Part shown: positions 54,228 to 64,000 of the stretch, one piece after another
Position numbering within the stretch: the stretch's first letter is position 1
Layout of the letters: each line of letters begins with the position of its first letter
Assembly: GCA_016191425.1 (NCBI GenBank)
Contig: JACPOR010000008.1
Span: forward strand, 62,001 to 126,000
Length of the DNA stretch: 64,000 nt
Source of the DNA: Chloroflexota bacterium
GTDB taxonomy: Bacteria > Chloroflexota > Limnocylindria > Limnocylindrales > CSP1-4
Reading direction: 5' to 3'
Program-made: the position numbers and the translations under genes
Notes under the pieces: generated by a model
The model's input: the letters and a program-made list of their open reading frames with translations, nothing else
What the model was told of the DNA's origin: nothing
Databases searched by the model: none

Positions 54228-55024
54228 TCCAGGGCCTGGGCGGCCCGGCAGGGCGTCTCCTCGCCGGAACGTCGGGGTTCGCCTATCCCCAGTGGGCTCC
54301 TCGCTTCTACCCGGCCGGCCTCGGCGATGCCGACCGACTCGCGTTCTTCGCCTCCCGGCTCGGGACGGTGGAACTCAACAACACCTTCTACCAGCGACCG
54401 ACGGAGGAGCGGATCGGCGTGTGGTGTGCGGCCGTGCCGCCCGAGTTCAGATTCATCGTGAAAGCCCAGCGTGGGGCGTCGTTGCGGGCCCTGATGACGA
54501 CACCCGAGGAGAGCGTCGCATGGCTGACCGAACGCCTGAACGGATTCGGCGAACGGCTCGGAGCCGTGCTCTTCCGCCTGCCGAAGAACATCCACCGCCG
54601 GCCGGACGGCACCTCCGATGCAGCCTTGGCGCGTCTCCTCGCGTCCTGGCCCCGAACGATCCCGCTGGTGATGGAGTTCCTCCACGCGTCATGGCACGTC
54701 GATGAGACCTTTGCCACCCTGCGGGAGGCCGGCGCTGTGCTCTGTACGACCGAGCTTCCCGATTCCGAGGTCCCGCCCGACATTCGCGCCACGGGCCTGG
54801 GCCTCTATCTCAGGCTGCGTCGCCTCGACTACACGATCGCGGAGCTCGCAGCCTGGGCCGCCCGCATCCAACCCTTTCTCGATGCGGGTCATCCGGCGTT
54901 CGTGTTCTTCCGACATGACGAGTCCGGCCGCGCTGCGGAACTGGCTCGGGAGCTCACCGCGCTGATGGGCCGGACCGATCCCGAGCGCCGGACGTCCGAC
55001 CGTCGGAATCAAGGACCCGCGTGA
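54224..55024 (+). CDS. DUF72 family protein, probable CTG start
   Basis: TIM-barrel-like family of unknown function (YecE-type). From 54266 the conserved N-terminus LLAGTSGFAYPQWAPRFYPA is read, then LGTVELNNTFYQRP, FIVKAQRGAS, LGAVLFRLPKNI, PLVMEFLHASW and YLRLRRLDY. The first usual start codon (GTG 54368) would cut away the conserved GTSGF part. Upstream of it there is no ATG, GTG or TTG before an in-frame stop at 54182, but CTG 54224 overlaps the MarR stop as CTGA, the same 4-bp overlap used elsewhere in this window. So CTG is the likely start (266 residues). No clear ribosome site. Confidence 0.75.
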   Translation: MIQGLGGPAGRLLAGTSGFAYPQWAPRFYPAGLGDADRLAFFASRLGTVELNNTFYQRPTEERIGVWCAAVPPEFRFIVKAQRGASLRALMTTPEESVAWLTERLNGFGERLGAVLFRLPKNIHRRPDGTSDAALARLLASWPRTIPLVMEFLHASWHVDETFATLREAGAVLCTTELPDSEVPPDIRATGLGLYLRLRRLDYTIAELAAWAARIQPFLDAGHPAFVFFRHDESGRAAELARELTALMGRTDPERRTSDRRNQGPA

Positions 55025-55033
55025 ACGGCGCGC

Positions 55034-55120
55034 TTAGGCCTCGCGTACGCAGGCCTCGCGTGGCTCACGCCTCGCGTGCTCACACCTCGCGTGCTCACGC
55101 CTCGCGTACTCAGAACGCGC
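55034..55120. repeat. 15-bp tandem repeat downstream of the DUF72 gene
   Basis: CCTCGCGT followed by variable GCTCACG/ACGCAGG, about six units at a 15-bp step. It lies between the DUF72 and sugar dehydrogenase genes and is not part of a supported gene. Minus-strand reading gives a meaningless TRGVS repeat. Confidence 0.88.
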
Positions 55121-55305
55121 GCATTCGGGCCACGCTTGCTCGGCGACTCGCACAGCCCGACGGACAGATCCAGGCCTCGGAGGAGTCCCAGCCAGGCCAG
55201 GCCCGATGCCGCCCGGTCGGAGCGGAGTTCGTCGAGTTCGAAGGCGCCCACGGGTCCTCCGCCGAGTCGCACCTTGGATGTCCAGGTTCATCGTAGATTC
55301 ACACG

Positions 55306-56631
55306 GTGAACCGACGATCGTCGGACGGATCCGGACCCGCGCACCTGCTGCTGGCCGCCGTGGCCGGGCTGATGGTGCTGGCCGCCTGCAACGCCTCCGT
55401 GTCCCCGAGGCCCTCGCTTCTGGGATCGTCGCCCGCTGCGACCAGCGACGCCACGTTGCGTCCCCCGACCGGCGTGCCCGGGTCCACGCCGAGTTCCTCG
55501 CCGGACGCCTCGCGGCTTCCGTCGTCCGATCCATTTCCGTCGTCCGATCCGGCGGCGATATCGGTGACCCTCGAGCCGATAGCGCGGGTGGAGGGCGGGC
55601 CATTGGCATTCGCTGCGCCATCGGACGGTTCCGGGCGGCTGTTCGTGGCCGCCAAGGATGGACGGATCTGGATCCTGCGAGACGGTTCCGCGGCCCGCGA
55701 CCCGCTCCTCGACATTCGATCGCTGGTCTCGACGGGCGGAGAGCAGGGACTTCTGGGCCTCGCGGTGCACCCGGAGTTTCCGGCAGATCCGCGCGTGTTC
55801 GTCGACTACACGGACGTGAACGGGAATACGGTCGTCGCGTCCTACCGGATCTCGGCATCCGACCCCGCTCGCCTGGATCCCGCGAGCGAGAGGAAGATCA
55901 TCACCGTCGACCAGCCGTACGCGAACCACAACGGCGGCGGCGTGGTCTTCGGGCCGGACGGGATGCTGTACGTCGCGCTCGGCGACGGCGGCGGCGGCGA
56001 CCCCCAGGGCAATGGCCAACGTCTCGATACGCTGCTCGGCAAGGTGCTCCGAATCGACATCAACGTGGACGCGGCGGCATCCGCCTCGTACGACATCCCC
56101 GCCGATAACCCATTCGTGGGACGTTCGACCGCCCGACCGGAGATCTGGCTGACCGGCCTGCGCAACCCGTGGCGAATGGCGTTCGACCGGGTCACCGGCG
56201 ACCTGTGGATCGGCGACGTGGGTCAGGCCGACTGGGAGGAAATCGACGTTGCCCGTGCCGGCGCCAGCGGCCTGAACTTCGGATGGAACACCTTGGAGGG
56301 CGCCCACTGTTTCGCCCCGAAGAGCGGCTGCAGCACGGCCGGGCTGACGCTTCCGGTGACGGAATACGGCCACGACCTCGGCTGCACCGTCATCGGGGGC
56401 GCGGTCTATCGGGGTCAGGCGCAGCCTCTGCTCGTCGGCGCGTACCTCTTCGCCGACTATTGCTCGGGCCGGCTGTGGGCCCTCGATGCCGCGGACTCGG
56501 GGCCAATGGCGCCGGTCCGGGTCGGGACGGCTGGTGCCGGGATCGCAGGCTTCGGCGAGGACGCCGACGGTGAACTCTATGCAGCAAACCTCGACGGAAC
56601 CATCTCGCGGATTGTCGCCACGACGCGCTGA
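55306..56631 (+). CDS. PQQ-dependent sugar dehydrogenase-like lipoprotein
   Basis: 441 residues from GTG 55306. Lipoprotein signal with lipobox LAAC, lipid cysteine C28, then a Ser/Pro-rich linker (about 30-85) and a six-bladed beta-propeller of the glucose/sorbosone dehydrogenase type: EQGLLGLAVHPEF, NHNGGGVVFGPDG, VALGDGGGG, LRNPWRMAFD, GDVGQADWEEID and GLNFGWNTLEG. Acts outside the cytoplasmic membrane. PQQ synthesis genes are not in the window, so cofactor use is from family knowledge only. Confidence 0.88.
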   Translation: MNRRSSDGSGPAHLLLAAVAGLMVLAACNASVSPRPSLLGSSPAATSDATLRPPTGVPGSTPSSSPDASRLPSSDPFPSSDPAAISVTLEPIARVEGGPLAFAAPSDGSGRLFVAAKDGRIWILRDGSAARDPLLDIRSLVSTGGEQGLLGLAVHPEFPADPRVFVDYTDVNGNTVVASYRISASDPARLDPASERKIITVDQPYANHNGGGVVFGPDGMLYVALGDGGGGDPQGNGQRLDTLLGKVLRIDINVDAAASASYDIPADNPFVGRSTARPEIWLTGLRNPWRMAFDRVTGDLWIGDVGQADWEEIDVARAGASGLNFGWNTLEGAHCFAPKSGCSTAGLTLPVTEYGHDLGCTVIGGAVYRGQAQPLLVGAYLFADYCSGRLWALDAADSGPMAPVRVGTAGAGIAGFGEDADGELYAANLDGTISRIVATTR

Positions 56632-56666
56632 CCCGCCATCCGGCCCCCGCCATCCGGCCCCGGCCG

Positions 56667-57434
56667 TCAGGCCCCGGCCGTCAGGCCGCTGTAACCGAGG
56701 ATCGCGCTGAGGAACTGGCCGATCCCGACATCCTGCGGCAGCACCGCGCTGATGTCGAAGGCCTGCTGGGAGCCGACAAGCGCTATCCAGGCGAGATCGG
56801 CGAGCTCGATCAAGGCGTGGACGGCATTGGACAGCAGGCCGGCTGCAATGAACACGAGGGCAATGCCGGTCCAACGGAAGAACTTGCGCAGATCCACCGC
56901 CCGACTGCCGCGATAGAAGCCCCATCCGATGAGGGCCGCGACGCCGAGCCCGATGAGCGCCCCAACGGCCACGCTGCCGGCCGACTCCGTCAGGGAAGTC
57001 GCCTGACCCGCCAGAAAGAGCGCCGTTTCGACGCCTTCGCGGATGACAGCGGTAAACGCAAGCACGGCGAGGGAGATGGCCGTCCCGCCACCCAGCGCTT
57101 GATCGACGGCCGCCTGGAGCTCACCCTTCAGACCCGCCGCCTGGCGGCGCATCCAGAACAGCATCCACGTGACGACGACCGTGGCCAGGAGCATCGTGGA
57201 GGCCTCGAAGAGCTGCTCGTACGGCGGGCGAAGTGCCCCCACCGTCGCGAACAACACGCCGCCGATGACGCCGCTGAGCGCGGCCGCGGCTCCGGCGCCA
57301 AGCCAGACCTTGCCGGCGTGATGGCCGTTCCCCGTCCGGACGAGGTAGGCGAGGACGATCGCGACGATCAGTGCCGCCTCGACCCCTTCGCGCAGACCAA
57401 TGAGCGCGCCGCTGACCAGTGCGCCGAAATCCAC
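56667..57434 (-). CDS. FTR1 family iron permease
   Basis: Membrane permease for ferric or oxidised ferrous iron. 255 residues from GTG 57434 (AGGAG 8 bp upstream), preferred over ATG 57479 because FTR1 proteins begin directly with the first helix. Seven hydrophobic helices and both REGxE motifs: GLREGVEAALIV in helix 1 and VIREGVETALFL in helix 4. No partner periplasmic copper or haem peroxidase gene is adjacent. Minus strand, convergent with the sugar dehydrogenase. Confidence 0.92.
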   Translation of the reverse strand: MDFGALVSGALIGLREGVEAALIVAIVLAYLVRTGNGHHAGKVWLGAGAAAALSGVIGGVLFATVGALRPPYEQLFEASTMLLATVVVTWMLFWMRRQAAGLKGELQAAVDQALGGGTAISLAVLAFTAVIREGVETALFLAGQATSLTESAGSVAVGALIGLGVAALIGWGFYRGSRAVDLRKFFRWTGIALVFIAAGLLSNAVHALIELADLAWIALVGSQQAFDISAVLPQDVGIGQFLSAILGYSGLTAGA

Positions 57435-57631
57435 CGTGCGACTCCTGCAAACGGCGCTTGCCACATCCGTCTGCGGCATCAGCGCTCGTAAATCCTAGCC
57501 GGGCACTCGGGATTGTGCAAGCGCCCTTGTCGATCAATGACAGGGAGCCTTGCCACGACGCTGTCGTGCCAGCCCGCGGACGCCGCGTGGCTCCCCGCCC
57601 GCGGGCCACGCGATCCGGGAAAGAGACCCGT

Positions 57632-60334
<2,703 letters not shown>

Positions 60335-60505
60335 GCCGGAGCCGAGCGCGCCGTGCCGGATTGGGTGCGGTGGGGTTGCGGAAGGGCGCCGATGAAGGAC
60401 CGGGGGGGGGCGGTCTCGCTGAGACGCTGATCGATTGGGTTCATCATGTCGGCCTCAGCCTGAGCGTGCCCGTGGGCCGTGAACTGCCTGTGCTAGCGTC
60501 GGCCC

Positions 60506-61114
60506 ATGCAGCAATTCACCCCGCGAACTGCCCTCGTCGTCGTCGATGTGCAGAACGATTTCGCCGACCCGACGGGGTCCCTGAGCGTGGCTGGCGCCGA
60601 GGCAACGATTCCGATCGTGAACGCTGCTGCATGGGCGGCAATCCGGGCCGGTAGCTTCGTGGCCTATACGCAGGACTGGCATCCCGAGCACACGCCGCAC
60701 TTCGCCCAGGACGGCGGCATCTGGCCGGTCCACTGCGTCGGCGGGGCGTGGGGTTCGGCATTCCATCCGACCCTCGAGGTCCTGGGGCCCAGCATCCACA
60801 AAGGCGCCAATGGCGAGGACGGCTACTCGGGCTTCACGATGCGCGATCCAGTAGCCGGCGTGGACATCCCCACCGAGCTGGACGCGCTCCTGCGCGTGCG
60901 GTCGGTGGATCGCGTCGTGGTCTGTGGCCTCGCCACGGACTACTGCGTGAAGGCGACGGCTCTGGATGCGGTTCGACTGGGCTATGCGACGACCGTCCTC
61001 CTCGATGGGATCGCCGCCGTGAACCTGACCGAGGGTGACGGCGAGGCTGCGCAGGCCGAGATGCGCGCAGCTGGCGTCGAGCTCGATCACTCCGACGGGC
61101 CGAGCGCGGCCTGA
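60506..61114 (+). CDS. pncA: nicotinamidase / isochorismatase family hydrolase
   Basis: Hydrolyses nicotinamide to nicotinic acid for NAD salvage. 202 residues. Catalytic triad context: DVQNDF (Asp), the metal histidines in DWHPEHTPHF, lysine in IHKGANGEDGYSGF and cysteine in CGLATDYCVKATALDA; all are characteristic of PncA. ATG 60506. Followed 4 bp later by the exonuclease gene in the same direction, so co-transcribed. Confidence 0.93.
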   Translation: MQQFTPRTALVVVDVQNDFADPTGSLSVAGAEATIPIVNAAAWAAIRAGSFVAYTQDWHPEHTPHFAQDGGIWPVHCVGGAWGSAFHPTLEVLGPSIHKGANGEDGYSGFTMRDPVAGVDIPTELDALLRVRSVDRVVVCGLATDYCVKATALDAVRLGYATTVLLDGIAAVNLTEGDGEAAQAEMRAAGVELDHSDGPSAA

Positions 61115-61117
61115 TCG

Positions 61118-62017
61118 GTGCGGATTCATCTCGTCGACGCCACGTACGAACTGTTCCGGGCGCACTACGCGCCCCGGCCGCCGGTCCTGGGCGTGAACGG
61201 CATCCAGCTTTCAGGCGTCTCCGGGCTCGTGGACCAGCTCTGCTACCTCCTGCGCGACGAAGGAGCGACGCACGTTGCCTGCGCCACGGACCGGGTCATC
61301 GAATCCTTCCGCAACGATCTCTATCCCGGCTACAAGTCCTCGGCCGGGATGCCGCGCGAGCTGCTGGCCCAGTTCCCGATCGCCGAACAGGCGATCGAGG
61401 CGCTCGGGATCGTCCTCTGGCCGATGGTCGAGTTCGAGGCGGACGACGCCATCGGGGCCGCCTGTCGGCGGTTCGCCGCGGATCCCGCGGTCGAGCGGAT
61501 CCTCATCTGCACGCCGGACAAGGACATGGCGCAACTGGTTGAGGGTGAGCGGGTCGTGCTCCTCGATCGGCGCCGCCGAATCACCTATGACGAGGCCGGT
61601 GTCTGGGAGAAATGGGGCGTTGCCCCGACTTCGATCCCCGACTGGCTCGCGCTCGTCGGCGACAGCTCGGACGGGTTCCCCGGCCTACCCGGCTGGGGTG
61701 CCAAATCCGCGGCCGCCGTCCTGGCCCGCTATGGGCACCTCGAGGATATCCCGGAAAGGGCGTTCGCCTGGGACGTCGCGAGGCTGCGCGGGGGCCCTGC
61801 GCTGGCGGCCACGCTGCGGGAACGCTGGGACGAGGCGCTCCTCTACCGCTCCCTGGCCCGGCTTCGTTCCGTCGAGGACGGCGTCCCGATTCTGCAGACA
61901 TCGCCCGGAGAGCTGCGGTGGAAGGGAGCGCCGCGCGCCACCTGGGAGGCGTTCTGCGACCGCTGGGGGCTGGCGCAGCTCCGGGTCCGACCGCACTGGT
62001 GGATCGGCGAAGGCTGA
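61118..62017 (+). CDS. 5'-3' exonuclease (PolI N-terminal / flap-endonuclease type)
   Basis: 299 residues from GTG 61118. Stand-alone domain of the type fused to DNA polymerase I: HLVDATYELFRAHY, a conserved RNDLYPGYKSSAG (helical arch), EFEADDAIGAA, CTPDKDMAQLV and LVGDSSDGFPGLPGWGAKSA (metal aspartates and helix-2-turn-helix). Probably removes RNA primers or flaps in DNA repair. Linked to pncA with a 3-bp gap. Confidence 0.92.
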   Translation: MRIHLVDATYELFRAHYAPRPPVLGVNGIQLSGVSGLVDQLCYLLRDEGATHVACATDRVIESFRNDLYPGYKSSAGMPRELLAQFPIAEQAIEALGIVLWPMVEFEADDAIGAACRRFAADPAVERILICTPDKDMAQLVEGERVVLLDRRRRITYDEAGVWEKWGVAPTSIPDWLALVGDSSDGFPGLPGWGAKSAAAVLARYGHLEDIPERAFAWDVARLRGGPALAATLRERWDEALLYRSLARLRSVEDGVPILQTSPGELRWKGAPRATWEAFCDRWGLAQLRVRPHWWIGEG

Positions 62018-62103
62018 CGAGGACGGGCAAGCCGCGATGCCCGGGCAGGGCGCGGATCCAGGAGGCCGGGTCGCCCACGACTGCCTCGAGTCGAAGGTAT
62101 CGA

Positions 62104-63315
62104 TCACCGGAGCGGCGCGGCGGCCACCACGATGCGCTCCGCCACAGCGGCGTCGACCAGAACAACGACGATCCGATCGACGGTCAGCGTGATGCTTCCG
62201 GCGAGCCCGATTCCTGGGCCCGGTCCAGATGGATCGACTTCCGTCGACACCACCGCCCCATCCTCGCTCACGAGGTCAAGGCGGATCGCGTCGCCATCCA
62301 CCTCGAGTGCCGCGAGCAACCCTGACCTCCCGGCGACGGCTAGTACACGGCCCGTCGACATGAGGAGCGGAGCTGACGGGACCTTGAGATTAACGAACCA
62401 CGCGCCGTCGTCCGCCGCGAAGATCGCGGCGTGATCACCTGTAGCGGCGGCCCACGGCAAGCTCGACAACTCGGTCCCGGAAACAAGGGTCCAGGTCACG
62501 CCGTCGTCCTTCGATGTAGAAATGGCTCGGCCTTGGAGGCCGACGAGGAGCCCGGATGGCAGGCGGCGAACGTTCCCGATGGCTGGCAACCCGCGCGCCC
62601 ATGTCAACCCGTCGGCGCTCGACCAGAACGATTTCAGCGATGAGGCGAGCCAGGGCACCGAGCGCCCCGACACGAGGGCCCCGGGCCGGAAGTCCGGAGA
62701 CTGCGCCGCCGATGTCCACGTCTGTCCTCCGTCGCGCGACACGATGGACGCAGTTGCGCAATTCGCGTCGCGCCCGACCGCAACCGTCACGTTCCCCGAA
62801 GCGGCCAATGCCTCGACGCTGCCTGGGATCGGTCCCCAGCGGATCGCCGGGCCCGACACCGTTCCGATGACTCCGGTGCCGCACGTGTCGAGTGACCCCT
62901 GACCCCAGGCTGTCGCAACGTATACGACACCATCGGATCCAGTTGCAGTGACCGCCGAGTCTCCGGCTTGCTCTCCGAGAACAGCAAAGTCCCCCGCCCT
63001 GGGAAGTTCGACTGGCACAGACGCAGACGGACGGGCCGACAGGCCAGGGGTCGCTGAGCCAGCTGAAAACGAGCCTGCTGACGACGTAGTGCTTCTGGGG
63101 GCAGCCGCGCCACGAAAGGCCACAGCGGCCGCGATCGCTAGAACGAGCGAGAGCGCCGCCCCCGCCGCGAAAGCCGAGCGGATCGAACCAGGGTGACCGC
63201 TGCGATTCCGCGTTTTCCACCGACGTGCATCGATCGGCACTGACGGGCGGCCTTCGTGCCCTTGGTGTTCTGGGTCGCGGACGCCGTCGTCTTCCGGCTC
63301 ATGACCGCGCTCCAT
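62104..63315 (-). CDS. single-pass membrane protein with BNR/sialidase-like repeats
   Basis: 403 residues from ATG 63315, supported by AAAGGAG 5 bp upstream. A basic N-terminus (about 45 residues), one transmembrane helix (about 48-68), a Ser-rich linker, then beta-propeller-like repeats with the Asp-box pattern (SRDGGQTW, STSKDDGVTW, SSADGLTW). No catalytic residue set of sialidases is visible. The extracellular part is probably a ligand-binding or structural propeller. Function unknown. Codon GC looks somewhat lower than its neighbours. Confidence 0.7.
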   Translation of the reverse strand: MERGHEPEDDGVRDPEHQGHEGRPSVPIDARRWKTRNRSGHPGSIRSAFAAGAALSLVLAIAAAVAFRGAAAPRSTTSSAGSFSAGSATPGLSARPSASVPVELPRAGDFAVLGEQAGDSAVTATGSDGVVYVATAWGQGSLDTCGTGVIGTVSGPAIRWGPIPGSVEALAASGNVTVAVGRDANCATASIVSRDGGQTWTSAAQSPDFRPGALVSGRSVPWLASSLKSFWSSADGLTWARGLPAIGNVRRLPSGLLVGLQGRAISTSKDDGVTWTLVSGTELSSLPWAAATGDHAAIFAADDGAWFVNLKVPSAPLLMSTGRVLAVAGRSGLLAALEVDGDAIRLDLVSEDGAVVSTEVDPSGPGPGIGLAGSITLTVDRIVVVLVDAAVAERIVVAAAPLR

Positions 63316-63409
63316 CGTCGCTCCTTTAAAGTCGGGCCTAGCCGTGCCCGAGAGTCACAGGGGGTGGACCATCTGGTACCGAATTGCCATACCATGGACA
63401 CCACCAAAC

Positions 63410-63538
63410 TTAGGGTAGCCGCCGCATGATCCGCGCCCGCAGGGCCACCTGCTGGGGCGTTCCCTGCGCTCGGAGCCAGCGCTCGAGCGTCCTTCGGTGG
63501 GCTTCCGTGATCGCCAGAGGAGCAGCTGCGGTCCACAT
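63410..63538 (-). pseudogene. IS630-like transposase N-terminal fragment
   Basis: Minus-strand peptide of 42 residues from ATG 63538: LAITEAHRRTLERWLRAQGT and PQQVALRARIMRRLP, the first helix-turn-helix of IS630-type transposases, ending in a TAA instead of continuing. The rest of the transposase is missing. Confidence 0.6.
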
Positions 63539-63539
63539 G

Positions 63540-64000
63540 CCGAGCAGCCTATCTGGCAGGTCCGGGCGATTTGTGGTTCGTGTTGATCCGAAGGCACCGA
63601 TTGCCGAGTTCATGGAGGCCGACGGCACCATCAACTTCGACCTCCGCGCGATGAGTGATCAAAGCGGGTCGGTCGTCGCATTCAGTCGGCGCTTGGAAGG
63701 TCCCAGGTGGACGACACAAGGTCCTTCGGGCGAGCGATTGGATGCCGAATCGCTCGATCTCTCGGTGACGCTGGATCAGCCGTTGGCCCCTGCGGACGCT
63801 GTCGAAGCGCCCACCGCGGTGACGGACAAGATCTTCCCGTGCCCGGATTTCGTGGTGGCGACGTACAACGGGGTCGTGGGAATCGTCGGCGAGGTCTAGA
63901 CCGGTCCAAACGCGACTGGGGACTACACGTACGAGCAGACGGCTACAAACACGCTGGGCGTGGGAGTGTCAAGCACGGGCAGCTACGGTTCAGCCATTCG
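63540..64000 (+). pseudogene. interrupted open frame at the window edge
   Basis: Plus-strand frame reads VRVDPKAPIAEFMEADGTIN and FDLRAMSDQSGS up to a TAG at 63897, then in the same frame continues TGPNATGDYTYEQTATNTLG and VGVSSTGSYG to the window end. Composition of the second part resembles a secreted beta-repeat protein. No start with a ribosome site and no family recognised. Could be two separate pieces or one gene with a nonsense mutation. Confidence 0.3.

Noticed and set aside
60401..60412. Run of nine G upstream of pncA as a phase-variable switch
   Set aside because: It lies between the aceE and pncA starts, not in a reading frame, and could be a sequencing artefact; no evidence of switching.

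Overview
The window is high-GC, densely coding bacterial chromosome with short operons, many GTG starts and TGATG/ATGA/GTGA stop-start overlaps. Gene content fits a Chloroflexota lineage of the Limnocylindria/Ellin6529 kind: a DUF3090 + SCO1664-type pair, a flavin-dependent LLM oxidoreductase, a branched-chain-type E1alpha/E1beta dehydrogenase with its own E3, NEW3-ABC export-type genes, and choice-of-anchor C and TPM proteins. An actinobacterium is the main alternative. This placement is inferred from gene families; no rRNA gene is present.

Layout. 1-8.5 kb (minus strand): a 2-oxoacid dehydrogenase operon, lpdA > E1alpha > E1beta > E2 > lipA, followed by an adenosine/AMP deaminase cut by the window edge. 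An XRE-HTH/PD-(D/E)XK nuclease-like gene sits between E1beta and E2. 8.8-11.4 kb: plsY, DinB, a small membrane protein and a zinc-ribbon protein. 11.8-17 kb: minus-strand operon mutY > NAD(P)HX epimerase > small membrane protein > glpD > glpK. 17-20 kb: LLM oxidoreductase and aldehyde dehydrogenase. 20.4-23.6 kb: a thiamine/HMP ECF transporter (YkoE, double ATPase, EcfT) under a TPP riboswitch. 23.8-27.7 kb: hydrolase, metallo-beta-lactamase fold protein, acryloyl-CoA-reductase-like MDR, tRNA-Gln(CUG) and a secreted choice-of-anchor C protein. 28-36.7 kb: TPM protein with PspA, P1 peptidase, MgtC, membrane-anchored molybdopterin oxidoreductase, DUF3090 and SCO1664-like. 36.7-42.3 kb: FGGY kinase, methyltransferase and a NEW3/ABC ATPase/permease operon. 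42.3-46.1 kb: repeat-rich, scarred DNA holding a class III aminotransferase, an ISAzo13-like transposase relic and an IclR relic. 46.1-55 kb: a 1164-residue RecB-like nuclease/helicase, then an aminotransferase V > dimethylargininase-like > M20 peptidase operon divergent from a MarR + DUF72 pair. 55.3-64 kb: sugar dehydrogenase, FTR1 iron permease, homodimeric pyruvate dehydrogenase AceE, nicotinamidase, 5'-3' exonuclease, a propeller-like membrane protein, and an IS630-like fragment next to a broken ORF.

The most unusual signal is a dispersed intergenic element of about 210 bp present three times (3862-4072, 10230-10439, 18103-18312). Each copy carries three 15-bp palindromes close to ACGAACCGGGTTCGT at spacings of exactly 50 and 135-136 bp, all three copies in the same orientation, while the sequence between the palindromes has diverged. 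The outer palindromes are arranged as inverted copies of each other. This geometry points to an old mobile element, a structured RNA or a multi-site DNA-binding locus, and it is not explained by any family I recognise. The genome also shows many short tandem-repeat expansions, both between genes and in frame inside proteins.
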